Below, piece after piece: positions 28,670 through 38,205 of a stretch of 64,000 bases of DNA (the first letter of the stretch is position 1; the number at the start of each line of letters is the position of its first letter). The notes under the pieces were generated by a model. It searched no databases and was not told the DNA's origin. It was given only the letters and a program-made list of their open reading frames with translations. Position numbers and translations under genes: made by a program. This stretch comes from Pseudomonadota bacterium (lineage in GTDB: Bacteria > Pseudomonadota > Alphaproteobacteria > Rhizobiales > Beijerinckiaceae). The stretch is from NCBI GenBank assembly GCA_021781815.1, contig JAJXWB010000006.1, positions 1-64,000 of the forward strand, written 5' to 3'.

Positions 28670-28920
28670 CGTTCACCTCCGCGCAAATTAAGCGGATGAC
28701 GTGCCCGCGCAATAGAACACCGTTGCTGGACGCCTTCTCCGATTGCGTCATAAGGCCCCCGCCGGTTTGCAGACCCGCGGGGTTTTCATGACAGGCGCTG
28801 TTCTCCGGGATTGCGGCGAGGCGGCCAGCCCGCGGCGATACAATGAGGCCCGGGCGCGCCGCACGGACTCAGATTCGTCATCGCGTGACATGAGCCTTTT
28901 GACGCCGCGCGGCGTCCGCG

Positions 28921-30504
28921 TCAGTTCACGCGCCGGTCTTTCCCGGCCCAGTAGGGCTCACGCAATTCCCGTTTCAGAATCTTCCCGGAGGGGTTGCGCG
29001 GCAGCGCCTCGATGAAATCGACGCTGCGCGGCGACTTGTAGCCGGCGATGCGAGTTCGGGCGAAGGCGATGATATCGTCGGCCGTCGCCTCCTGTCCTTC
29101 CTTCAGCACGACGACAGCCTTCACGGATTCGCCCCAGGTGTCGTCGGGCACGCCGATAACCGCGACCTCAGCCACCGCGGGATGGCCGAAGATCGCATTC
29201 TCGACTTCGGCGGGATAAATGTTTTCCGCGCCGGAAATGATCATGTCCTTCACGCGGTCATGCACATAAACGTAACCGTCTTCGTCGAGATAGCCGGCGT
29301 CGCCGGTGCGCAGCCATCCGTCCTTCGCCATGGCGCGCGCTGTCGCCTCCGGTAGATTCCAGTAGCCACTCATGTTCGCCATCGAGCGCGTTGCGATCTC
29401 GCCGACCTCGTGCGGCCGCAATTGCCTGCCTGCGTCGTCGAGAATAGCGATTTCGACGCCCGGCAAAGGTTTGCCCGCCGATCGCATGCGTGGCGAGCCC
29501 TCGGGCGTATGGTCCTCCGGTTCGAGTGCGACGATCGTCCCGGTCGTCTCGGTCATGCCATACATTTGCACGAAGCCGCACTTGAACACATCCATGCACT
29601 CCCGGAGCAGGTCGAGCGGGATCGGCGAGGCGCCGTACATCATGTATTTGAGCCGCGAAAAGTCGACCTGCCGCGCCTGCGGCAGACGCACGATGAATTG
29701 CATGGCCGCCGGCACGAGGAAGAGCTTGGATACGCGGTGCCTGACGAAATCGTCGAGGATGGTCACGGGATTGAACTCGCGCGTGATGACGCATTTTCCT
29801 CCGTTGTAGGAGGCCCAGACGAGAATGCCGGAACCGCCGATGTGAAACACCGGCATGGGAACCAGCCATACGTCGTCGGGCGAGGCGAGGTTCCACTGGC
29901 GCACGTCGGATGAATCGCGCTGACGCATGCCCAGGAGATTGCGGTTGGTAAGCATCGCGCCCTTGGGATGGCCGGTGGTGCCTGACGTGTAGAGTTGGAT
30001 CGCGACGTCGTCCTCGCTCTCGGCCCTGTCAGGCCGCGCATCGCTCTGGGCGCGCCTCCATTGCTGAAAATCCAGCCACTCGGTCGTTGCGCCATCCATC
30101 GACACGATGCGCCGGACCGACTTCAGTTCCCCCGCAAACTTGCGTACGCCCTCGATGAACTCCGGACCGACGAACAGCACTTCCGCCTGGCAGTCATTGA
30201 TGATGTAGGCCATTTCAGGCGCCGCGAGCCGCCAGTTGACCGGCGCCAGAATCGCGCGCGCCTTGGCCGCGCCGAAGAACAATTCATAATACAGATCGCT
30301 GTTCTTGCCGACGTAGGCGACGTGTTTCTGCGGCTCGACGCCGAGCGCGATCAGGCCATTGGCGACCTGATTGGTGTGTCGCTCGAACTCCGCGAACGTC
30401 GTATCGCGCCCTTCGAAATGCGCAGCGATCGCATCGCCGCGAATCGCGGCGTTCTTGCGCGCCACGTCGCCGAGAACCTTCGGCGCGAATTCTTCCGTGA
30501 ACAT
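28921..30504 (-). CDS. Acyl-CoA synthetase (AMP-binding)
   Basis: IQLYTSGTTGHPKGAMLTNRNL; QMYGMTETTG; GWLRTGDAGYLDEDGYVYVHDRVKDMIISGAENIYPAEVE; NPSGKILKREL. Confidence 0.93.
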   Translation of the reverse strand: MFTEEFAPKVLGDVARKNAAIRGDAIAAHFEGRDTTFAEFERHTNQVANGLIALGVEPQKHVAYVGKNSDLYYELFFGAAKARAILAPVNWRLAAPEMAYIINDCQAEVLFVGPEFIEGVRKFAGELKSVRRIVSMDGATTEWLDFQQWRRAQSDARPDRAESEDDVAIQLYTSGTTGHPKGAMLTNRNLLGMRQRDSSDVRQWNLASPDDVWLVPMPVFHIGGSGILVWASYNGGKCVITREFNPVTILDDFVRHRVSKLFLVPAAMQFIVRLPQARQVDFSRLKYMMYGASPIPLDLLRECMDVFKCGFVQMYGMTETTGTIVALEPEDHTPEGSPRMRSAGKPLPGVEIAILDDAGRQLRPHEVGEIATRSMANMSGYWNLPEATARAMAKDGWLRTGDAGYLDEDGYVYVHDRVKDMIISGAENIYPAEVENAIFGHPAVAEVAVIGVPDDTWGESVKAVVVLKEGQEATADDIIAFARTRIAGYKSPRSVDFIEALPRNPSGKILKRELREPYWAGKDRRVN

Positions 30505-30521
30505 CTGCTTTGTTCCTTGCG

Positions 30522-31727
30522 TCAGAGACCGATCACGACCTTGGCGATGATGTCGCGCTGCACTTCCGACGTGCCCCCGAAAATCGTATAGGCGCGCCCA
30601 TTCAGATATTCCGGCAGCGCGGCCAGCGCGTCTTCTTCGAGCATGGCAGGCTGATTCAGTTCGTGCAGCGGACGTCGTGGCTCCCAGACGAGAGCGTCCT
30701 CGCAGAGCACATCGACAGCGAGCGACGTGATCGCCTGCTTCAATTCGCTGTTGCGCAACTTGGAAATTGACGATGAGACCGAACCCGGATTCTGACCGGT
30801 CTGCAGGCTCGACATGAGGCGTAGCTCGGTCATTTCGAGCGCGTCTATATCGATCTCGATCTGCGACAGGCGAAGCGCAATCGAATGATCGAGCGACGCC
30901 GACGAGCCATTGCCGGAATAGCGGCGGGCCAGTCTCTCAACGTGCCGAAGCCCCGCGCGCAGACGCCCGGACGCCATAGCGCCGCCGCGTTCGAATTCCA
31001 GCAGGTATTTCCCATAGGACCAGCCTTGTCCTTCAGCCCCGATCCGGTTCGCCACGGGCACGCGCACATCATCGAAGAACACCTGGTTGGTCTCATGGTC
31101 GCCGCCGATCGTCAGGATCGGGCGCACGGTGATGCCGGGCGTGTCCATATCGATCAGGATGAAGCTGATGCCATCCTGTTTCCTCGGCTCATCCGACGTG
31201 CGCACCAGCGCGAACATGCGATTGGCGAAATGCGCGTGCGACGTCCAGATCTTCGAGCCATTGACGACATAGTGATCGCCGTCGCGCGCCGCGCGCGTCT
31301 TCAACGAGGCGAGGTCGGACCCCGCGCCCGGCTCCGAATAGCCTTGGCACCAGTAATCGTCGGCGCTCAGGATGCGCGGCAGGTAGAATTCCTTTTGCGC
31401 CTGCGTTCCGAATTTCATGATCACCGGCCCGACCATGCGCAGGCCCATCGGCTGGAGCGGCGGACTGCCAGCGCGCGCCGCTTCGATCTCGAAGATGTAG
31501 CGCTGCGTGAGCGACCAACCCGTACCGCCATACTCCTTGGGCCAGGACGGCGCCCCCCAACCCCTGTCGTTCAGGATGCGCTGCCAGCGCCTGTGAATGT
31601 CCGGCTCCGAAAAGACGCTCGCCGTCAGAGCGTTTGCGCGGCGCAGGTCCGACGCCAGCTTTTCATCGAGGAACGCGCGAACTTCCGCCTGAAACGCGCG
31701 CTCTTCCGGAGAAAATTCAAGATTCAT
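30522..31727 (-). CDS. Acyl-CoA dehydrogenase
   Basis: CQGYSEPGAGSDLASLKTRAARDGDHYVVNGSKIWTSHAH; C-term IFGGTSEVQRDIIAKVVIGL. Confidence 0.92.
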   Translation of the reverse strand: MNLEFSPEERAFQAEVRAFLDEKLASDLRRANALTASVFSEPDIHRRWQRILNDRGWGAPSWPKEYGGTGWSLTQRYIFEIEAARAGSPPLQPMGLRMVGPVIMKFGTQAQKEFYLPRILSADDYWCQGYSEPGAGSDLASLKTRAARDGDHYVVNGSKIWTSHAHFANRMFALVRTSDEPRKQDGISFILIDMDTPGITVRPILTIGGDHETNQVFFDDVRVPVANRIGAEGQGWSYGKYLLEFERGGAMASGRLRAGLRHVERLARRYSGNGSSASLDHSIALRLSQIEIDIDALEMTELRLMSSLQTGQNPGSVSSSISKLRNSELKQAITSLAVDVLCEDALVWEPRRPLHELNQPAMLEEDALAALPEYLNGRAYTIFGGTSEVQRDIIAKVVIGL

Positions 31728-31736
31728 CTCGGCCTC

Positions 31737-32858
31737 CTAGTCTGCCCGTGATAAACGGGCGGAGAGCGCGGCGTGCTGGCGCAGGTGATGTTCGGGACTG
31801 CCGATGATCGCGTCGAGCGCGACAATGCGCTTGAGATAGGCGCCAATCTGCAGTTCGTCGGTAACGCCCATACCGCCATGCAATTGAATGGCCTGCTCGG
31901 CGACGAAGCGCCCGCCCCTACTGATTTTGGCCCACGCGCCGGCGATCGCGCGGGCGCGCTGCGCCGCATCGTCGTCGGCTGCATACAACGCGGCTCGCAG
32001 GGCCATTGCGCGCGCTTCCTCGCACTGGACCGCCATGTCGGCGATGCGGTGGCGCAGCGCCTGGTTCGCCGCCAGCGGCTTGCCGAACTGCACACGAATC
32101 TTCACATACTCGATTGTCGCCGCCGCAGCCGCATCCATCAGGCCGACAACCTCGGCGCACCAGGCGGCCACAGCATGATCGAAACCGCGCTCGATCTGCG
32201 CCAGCGCATTCTCGTCGGCGCCGAGCAAAGCATCGGCAGGCAACTTCACGTCGTTCAGCGTGAGGCGCGCGGCAGACGCGCCATCGACGGTTCGATACGT
32301 TTCGAGGACAACGCCGGCCTGGCCTGGCTCAACAAGGAACAGGCCGATCCCATTGGCGTCGTCGAGCGAACCGCGGATCCGGGCAGAGACGATCAGACGG
32401 TCGGCTTCGCCGGCGCCCAGCGCCGCGATCTTGCGGCCCGACAATCTCCATCCGCCGTCATCGCGGGTCGCCCCTGCGCCGACATGTCGAAGATCGTGCC
32501 GCGCGCCCTGCTCGGCGTGCGCCAGCGCGAGCGTGGCGCCCCCCACCGAGAGGCTGGGCAGAATCGCGCGCTTCTGCTCGTTCGAGCCCGCCGAGGCGAC
32601 GATGCCTCCACACAGAACGATGCACGGTATGTAGGGTGTCGCAACGAGATGACGGCCGAAGGCCTCGGCGAGGATGCCGACGTCGACTGCGCCCTGTCCA
32701 AGTCCGCCATGTTCCTCCGGCGCCGGCAGGGCGAGCCAGCCGAGGCCGGCCATCTCCTGCCAGAGACCGCTCGCGTCCTTTCTCTGCGCGCGTGTGGCGA
32801 GCAGGCCATGGGCGCTCTCCGCCAGCAATTTCTGTTCGTCGGAATAGGCGAGATCCAT
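31737..32858 (-). CDS. Acyl-CoA dehydrogenase (second subunit/paralogue)
   Basis: MDLAYSDEQKLLAESAHGLL; VQFGKPLAANQALRHRIADMAVQ; IQLHGGMGVTDELQIGAYLKRI. Confidence 0.9.
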   Translation of the reverse strand: MDLAYSDEQKLLAESAHGLLATRAQRKDASGLWQEMAGLGWLALPAPEEHGGLGQGAVDVGILAEAFGRHLVATPYIPCIVLCGGIVASAGSNEQKRAILPSLSVGGATLALAHAEQGARHDLRHVGAGATRDDGGWRLSGRKIAALGAGEADRLIVSARIRGSLDDANGIGLFLVEPGQAGVVLETYRTVDGASAARLTLNDVKLPADALLGADENALAQIERGFDHAVAAWCAEVVGLMDAAAAATIEYVKIRVQFGKPLAANQALRHRIADMAVQCEEARAMALRAALYAADDDAAQRARAIAGAWAKISRGGRFVAEQAIQLHGGMGVTDELQIGAYLKRIVALDAIIGSPEHHLRQHAALSARLSRAD

Positions 32859-32861
32859 GGC

Positions 32862-33707
32862 TCACGACTTCTTTCTGACAGATGGATGCAGGCCGGACGG
32901 ATCGACCAGCGTTCCGAACTGCAGCATGTTGTGGGCGTGGCAAAGGTGATGCAGGCCGAATGCCTGCTCGATCGCACTGTTCTGCCCCATGATGTCGAGC
33001 GTGCGATTGACGGCTTCCTTCACCGTCTTCACCGCGAACGATGGTTTGGCTGCGATCCTTTCGGCGAGATCCAGCACGAAACGATCGAGATCGCCGCGCG
33101 GCACGACATGGTTCACCATTCCGAGGCGATGCGCCTCCGCCGCGCTCCAGGACTCAGCGGTCCACAGGAGTTCTTTCGCCTTGCGCGGTCCAAGTTCCCA
33201 AGGATGCACGAACCATTCGACGCCGCACACGCCCATGGTCACGACAGGATCGCAGAATTGCGCGTCGTCGCTGGCGACGATCAGATCGCATGCCCAGGCG
33301 AGCATCAACCCGCCGGCGATGCATTTTCCCTGCACGGCAGCAATCGTTGGCTTGGCCAGGTTGCGCCAGCGACGCGTATTCTGCAGGTATATTTCCTGCT
33401 CGCGCGCATAGCGGCCCTCGGCGCCCGGCGCGGCGAATCCGCCCCAGGTCGACACGACCGGATAATCCTTGCCGAGCTGCTTCTCCGTTGCGTCGCGCAG
33501 ATCATGGCCTGCGGAAAAATGCGGATCGGCGCCGGCAAGAATGATGACCTTCACTGCATCATCGGCAACCGCGCGCGCGAATGCAGCGTCGAGTTCATAG
33601 GTCATGTCGAGATTCTGCGCATTGCGCGCATCAGGCCGGTTCATGACGATGCGTGCGACGCCATCGGCCGGCGTTTCATAGAGCAGGGTCGAAAGGGGAT
33701 CCGGCAT
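32862..33707 (-). CDS. Enoyl-CoA hydratase/isomerase family protein
   Basis: VARIVMNRPDARNAQNLDMTYEL; FSAGHDLRD; AVQGKCIAGGLMLAWACDLIVAS. Confidence 0.9.
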   Translation of the reverse strand: MPDPLSTLLYETPADGVARIVMNRPDARNAQNLDMTYELDAAFARAVADDAVKVIILAGADPHFSAGHDLRDATEKQLGKDYPVVSTWGGFAAPGAEGRYAREQEIYLQNTRRWRNLAKPTIAAVQGKCIAGGLMLAWACDLIVASDDAQFCDPVVTMGVCGVEWFVHPWELGPRKAKELLWTAESWSAAEAHRLGMVNHVVPRGDLDRFVLDLAERIAAKPSFAVKTVKEAVNRTLDIMGQNSAIEQAFGLHHLCHAHNMLQFGTLVDPSGLHPSVRKKS

Positions 33708-33766
33708 GTGCTCTCCGGTTTGACGGAAAACAGGGCCGGCGGGACGCGCCGGCCCTTGCGAAGGGT

Positions 33767-34963
33767 TCACTTGTACGTCTGATGTTGCGCGATGGTGGTC
33801 CACCGTCCGTTCTTGACCTGGGCGACGAGCAGGGCCTCCGCGCCGAGATGGTTGGTCCTTGAAAAGACGACAGGCGCCTGACCGAAAATGTCCTGGTAGC
33901 CCTTTCCGGATTCCATCGCCGTGATCAGCGAGTCGGTCGTGAGGGCCTTGCCGGCCAGACCCGCAAAATAAGCGAAGGTCATCATCCCGTTATAGCCAGA
34001 CGTGACCTGGAGATTTGGCGCGGTCCCGAACATCTTCTGGTAGGCTTCGATGAACTCCTTGACCTTGCCGGTTGCGGTATCCGGATAGAAGATGTCGAGT
34101 TGGCCGACGCCATAGACGCCCTCCGCGTATTCCTTGCCGAGATCGACCAGATCCGGAACGTAAGTCGGAGAAAACGCAACCCAGATTGGATTGTAGTCGG
34201 TCTTCCTGGCTGTCGTCAGGATGGCGACGGATTCGCGCACGACCGAACCGAGCGCCACCAGATCGCACCCGTCCGCCTTCAGACGCGCGACCTGAGACGA
34301 GAAATCGGTCGCGCCGCGCTTGAACGACACCATGGAGCCCAGCGGCGCGTTCATCGCGTTGAGCTGATCCTTGTACGCATCCGTGAAATTCTTGCCCATT
34401 TCGTCGTCCTGGTAGACGATGCAGGCCTTGTTCGGCTTCTTGGCCTCGACCAGATATTTGATGCCCACGCGCGCCTGATCGTAATAGGGCGAGAAGATAT
34501 TGAATTTCAGCCTGTCCTCGGGTTTGGCCGGATCCATCGTGTAGGTGAATTCCGCGGCGGTGATCGGGAACAGATAGGCGATGCCTGCGGCCTGAACGAT
34601 AGGCAGCGGCGCCAGGCTCGTCGCAGAGCCCATTGGCGAGACGATCGCGAAAACCTTGTCGAGTTCGATCAGCTTCTGCGTCTCGAGCACCGCCTTCTTC
34701 GGATCATAAGCGTCGTCTTCGAGAATGTAGCGAATCTTGCGGCCGTTGATTCCGCCGCTCGCATTGATCTGTTCGACCGCGAGCTTGGCGCCGTTGGAGG
34801 CAGGAATGCCCCACGACTTGATCGGGCCGGACAAATCCATATGCGTGCCGATGACGATCTCCGTGTCCGTCACGCCCTGCGTCTTGAATTGCGCAAGCGC
34901 CGACGACGACGCGAGCGCGCCGGTCACGGCGCCGATGCCGATGGCGTAAGCCAGTCTATTCAT
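33767..34963 (-). CDS. Branched-chain amino-acid-type ABC transporter substrate-binding protein
   Basis: Signal peptide; GVTDTEIVIGTHMDLSGPIKSWGIPASNGAKLAVEQINASGGINGRKIRYILEDDAYDPKKAV. Confidence 0.92.
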   Translation of the reverse strand: MNRLAYAIGIGAVTGALASSSALAQFKTQGVTDTEIVIGTHMDLSGPIKSWGIPASNGAKLAVEQINASGGINGRKIRYILEDDAYDPKKAVLETQKLIELDKVFAIVSPMGSATSLAPLPIVQAAGIAYLFPITAAEFTYTMDPAKPEDRLKFNIFSPYYDQARVGIKYLVEAKKPNKACIVYQDDEMGKNFTDAYKDQLNAMNAPLGSMVSFKRGATDFSSQVARLKADGCDLVALGSVVRESVAILTTARKTDYNPIWVAFSPTYVPDLVDLGKEYAEGVYGVGQLDIFYPDTATGKVKEFIEAYQKMFGTAPNLQVTSGYNGMMTFAYFAGLAGKALTTDSLITAMESGKGYQDIFGQAPVVFSRTNHLGAEALLVAQVKNGRWTTIAQHQTYK

Positions 34964-34980
34964 CCTTCGTTCCTCCCTGT

Positions 34981-36666
34981 TTAACCCGACGCATCGGTCG
35001 CCCCGCCAGAAAATGACTGGAGGACCACGCGCCGCCGCAGATTGGCTGCTGGCCCCAGCTCCGGATCCCCTGGTCTGATAGGTCGATCGGCGAGCACGAG
35101 GTCGACAATGCGCGACGGCGCAATCATGGCGTTGACGCACGCGATCTCCTGATCGAACAACGATCGGATGTCCGGGGCCTCGATCAGGCTTCTGTAATGC
35201 GTGAACGGCGTCAGCTTGGCCTGAGCGTATCGAACAACGTTATCGTAGTCGATCAGCACGATCGCCGACAATTCCTCCGGCGTTTCGCCGTCCACGATGC
35301 AAGCCGAAACGTAAGGCGACGCCTCGATCAAATCCTCGATAGACCAGGCCGGGAGAGGCTGCGCCCCGCCAGGAACGAATGAATCACGTGGACCCAGAAG
35401 CGTCACTGCGCCGCCCGGCCCCGGCGCCGCAATATCTCCGGTCTCGCACCAGCCGTCGGCGCCCAGCATATCGTCGACATAGCCGGAGCAGAGCGCCGAG
35501 GATCGCAGCCGAAGCTCGCCTGTTGCGCCAATATCCGCAATCACCGCGCTCGCAAGCGTGAATTCGCGCATGCCGTCGGATGCAATCGCGAGCGGCCCGG
35601 CCATTTCCGTCAGCGAATAGACATCGCTCACGTCGCCGCCCAGCGCCGCCAGCGTCCGCCGCGCGTCTGGCGCAAGCCGCGCGCCGGCCGACAGCGCCGT
35701 CCGCACCCGGCCGAGACCGAGATCGCGACGGACTTTGGCAAGCACGAGGCGACCGACGAGTCCCCCGGCGGACCGCATGGCGCGATCGAACATCGCACGC
35801 TGAAATTTTGTTGCGTCGGCGCCCGAGCGCGCCAGACTTCGGGCGATCTTCCGCCACAGCGCCGGCGGCCCCGTGACGACATGGGGCTGCACCTCGCGCA
35901 GATCCTCAAATGCCGTCTCCGCGCTCTCCGGGAAATTCACGACGACGCCGGCCACGAGCGCCGCATAATAGCCAAAGACCCGTTCGAAATGGTGGCTTGC
36001 AGCCATCAACGACAGGCGTTCGTCGCCCTCGCGCATCTCAACCAGCGACAAGCCAATATCGACCGCGGCGCACAGCGCGACATGGTCGAACACCGCAGCC
36101 TTTGGCGACGCGCTCGCGCCGGAGGTCGGGATGATCGCGGCCCTCGCGCCGGCAGCGAGGTCAGCCCAGGGAGCGCTCGCCCGCGTCGGCGCGACTTTTG
36201 CGGTCAACGCCTCGAAGGACGAGACGCGCGCATCATCGAATTCGGCGGCGATCGCGGAATCGAAGCAGACAATCGACAGGAGATCGGGACACGCATCCGC
36301 AATTTCGAGGGCGGTGACGAGCGTATCGAGGACATCGACAAACAGGATTCGGACACCGCAGCGGCGCATGAGCGGCGCAAGTTCGCCGGCCGACGCCCCC
36401 ACGTCGAATCCAGCGGATACGCCGCCCACGGACTGAATCGCCAGATCGGCGATCAGCCACTCCGGACTCCCCGCCGCCAGCATGCCGGCTGTCTCCCCGC
36501 GCCGCAGGCCGGCCGCGAGAAGACCAGCGGCGCAATCAGCGACCGCGCGTGTGAACTCGGCGCCCGTGATCGGCGTCCAGATCCCGTAACGCTTGCGACG
36601 CAGGATTGCGCGCTGCGGCCCGGCCTGCGCCCGCGCCAGTACGCGCGCCGGAAGGTTTGCGCTCAT
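34981..36666 (-). CDS. AMP-binding long-chain acyl-CoA synthetase-like protein with degenerate P-loop
   Basis: Overall ANL fold (YSLTEMAGP; TGDIAAPGPGGAVTLLGPRDSFV) but A3 motif reads IIPTSGASASPKAAV. Confidence 0.8.
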   Translation of the reverse strand: MSANLPARVLARAQAGPQRAILRRKRYGIWTPITGAEFTRAVADCAAGLLAAGLRRGETAGMLAAGSPEWLIADLAIQSVGGVSAGFDVGASAGELAPLMRRCGVRILFVDVLDTLVTALEIADACPDLLSIVCFDSAIAAEFDDARVSSFEALTAKVAPTRASAPWADLAAGARAAIIPTSGASASPKAAVFDHVALCAAVDIGLSLVEMREGDERLSLMAASHHFERVFGYYAALVAGVVVNFPESAETAFEDLREVQPHVVTGPPALWRKIARSLARSGADATKFQRAMFDRAMRSAGGLVGRLVLAKVRRDLGLGRVRTALSAGARLAPDARRTLAALGGDVSDVYSLTEMAGPLAIASDGMREFTLASAVIADIGATGELRLRSSALCSGYVDDMLGADGWCETGDIAAPGPGGAVTLLGPRDSFVPGGAQPLPAWSIEDLIEASPYVSACIVDGETPEELSAIVLIDYDNVVRYAQAKLTPFTHYRSLIEAPDIRSLFDQEIACVNAMIAPSRIVDLVLADRPIRPGDPELGPAANLRRRVVLQSFSGGATDASG

Positions 36667-37439
36667 CGCATGGGCCTCGCGCGGTTGCGGCGGCCTTTCT
36701 CCCGCCCATCGTCGGCGTGCGCGCCGAGGTAGGATTCCCTGATTTCGTCGGAGCGCATCAGCGCCTCGCTTGCATCGTGCATGACGACGCGGCCGACTTC
36801 GAGCACGTATCCATAATCGGCTGTCTCCAGCGCGACCTTCGCGTTCTGCTCGACCAGCAGGATCGATACGCCCTCCTCCCGGTTGAGGCGGCGCACGATC
36901 GCAAAAATCTCCTTCACCAGCAGAGGCGATAGCCCAAGCGACGGCTCGTCGAGAAGCAGAACCTTCGGTCTGCTCATCAGCGCGCGCGAAATGGCGAGCA
37001 TCTGTTGCTGGCCGCCGGATAGAAGGCCCGCCGCCTGTTCGCGACGCTCGCGCAGAACCGGAAAATAGCCGTAGACCTTCTCCAGATCGGCGGCGACGCT
37101 GGCCCGGTCCCGGCGCAGATAGGCGCCCATCCGGAGATTGTCGCGCACGGACAGGAACGGAAATATCTCGCGCCCCTCCGGCACATGGCTCATGCCCAGC
37201 GCGACGATGCGATCCGGCGCCATGCGCTCGATGCGCCGCCCTTCGAGTTCGACGGAGCCGTTCACGGGATCGAGCACGCCCGACGCCGTTTTGAGAATGG
37301 TCGTCTTGCCTGCGCCATTGGCGCCAAGCACCGCCACGATCCTGCCTCGCGGGAGATCGAGGCTTACGCCGCGGATGGCGGTGATCGGCCCGTAGGCGCT
37401 CTCCACGTTGGACAACCGGAGGATTGGCGCTTCGCTCAT
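36663..37439 (-). CDS. livF: Branched-chain-type ABC transporter ATP-binding protein (LivF-like)
   Basis: LGANGAGKTTILKTASG; LLSGGQQQMLAISRALMSRPKVLLLDEPSLGLSPLLV. Confidence 0.92.
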   Translation of the reverse strand: MSEAPILRLSNVESAYGPITAIRGVSLDLPRGRIVAVLGANGAGKTTILKTASGVLDPVNGSVELEGRRIERMAPDRIVALGMSHVPEGREIFPFLSVRDNLRMGAYLRRDRASVAADLEKVYGYFPVLRERREQAAGLLSGGQQQMLAISRALMSRPKVLLLDEPSLGLSPLLVKEIFAIVRRLNREEGVSILLVEQNAKVALETADYGYVLEVGRVVMHDASEALMRSDEIRESYLGAHADDGREKGRRNRARPMR

Positions 37440-37446
37440 GCCTGCG

Positions 37447-38205
37447 TCATCCTCCGAGATAGGCGGCGACGACATCGGGATGAGCCTGAACGTCCTGTGG
37501 CGCACCGATGGCCATGATACGCCCGTAATTCAAGGCGAGTACGCGATCGGACACGCGACTGACCAGCGACATGTCGTGCTCGACCATCAGAATGGTGATG
37601 CCGAGACGCATGTTAATTTCGAGTATCCAGTCCGCCATGCGGTCGGTTTCCTCGACGTTCAGACCGGACGACGGTTCATCGAGCAGCAGAATCTCCGGGC
37701 CAACGCAAAGCGCGCGGCCGACCTCGACGACCTTGCGGACGCCATAGGAAAGCGCGCCAATCAGCGTGTCGCGGTAGCTCTGCAAGCGCAGGAAAGCCAG
37801 AACCTCCTCGACCGCGCGGCGATGGACGATCTCCGCGCGGCGAACGCCGGGTAGAAACAGGATATCTTCAATAAACCGCGTTCGCGAATAACGGTGCCGG
37901 CCCACGAGCAAATTCTGAAGCGTCGACGCATTCTCGAACAATTCGATGTTCTGGAATGTACGCGCAATCCCGCGGCCGGCGATCTGTTGCGCCGAAAGCT
38001 GGGTGATGTCTTCGTCCTTGAAAAGAATCCGTCCGGCGGACGGATTGTAGAGCCGGCTGATCAGGTTGAACAGCGTCGTCTTGCCCGCGCCGTTCGGGCC
38101 GATGATCGTAAAAATCTCGCCCTTCTCGACATCGAACGAAACGCCGTCGACGGCCTTCAGTCCGCCGAAATGAATCGAAACGTTGTCGACCGAAAGATAG
38201 CTCAT
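37447..38205 (-). CDS. livG: Branched-chain-type ABC transporter ATP-binding protein (LivG-like)
   Basis: IIGPNGAGKTTLFNLISRLYNPSAGRILF; GPEILLLDEPSSGLN. Confidence 0.92.
   Translation of the reverse strand: MSYLSVDNVSIHFGGLKAVDGVSFDVEKGEIFTIIGPNGAGKTTLFNLISRLYNPSAGRILFKDEDITQLSAQQIAGRGIARTFQNIELFENASTLQNLLVGRHRYSRTRFIEDILFLPGVRRAEIVHRRAVEEVLAFLRLQSYRDTLIGALSYGVRKVVEVGRALCVGPEILLLDEPSSGLNVEETDRMADWILEINMRLGITILMVEHDMSLVSRVSDRVLALNYGRIMAIGAPQDVQAHPDVVAAYLGG

Noticed and set aside
25518-28700. CRISPR array search near the cas3-like relic
   Set aside because: No regularly spaced direct repeats were found.
28750-28790. Weak CCCGC...GCGGG-GTTTT hairpin as terminator
   Set aside because: Short stem with a large loop; orientation and associated transcript unclear.
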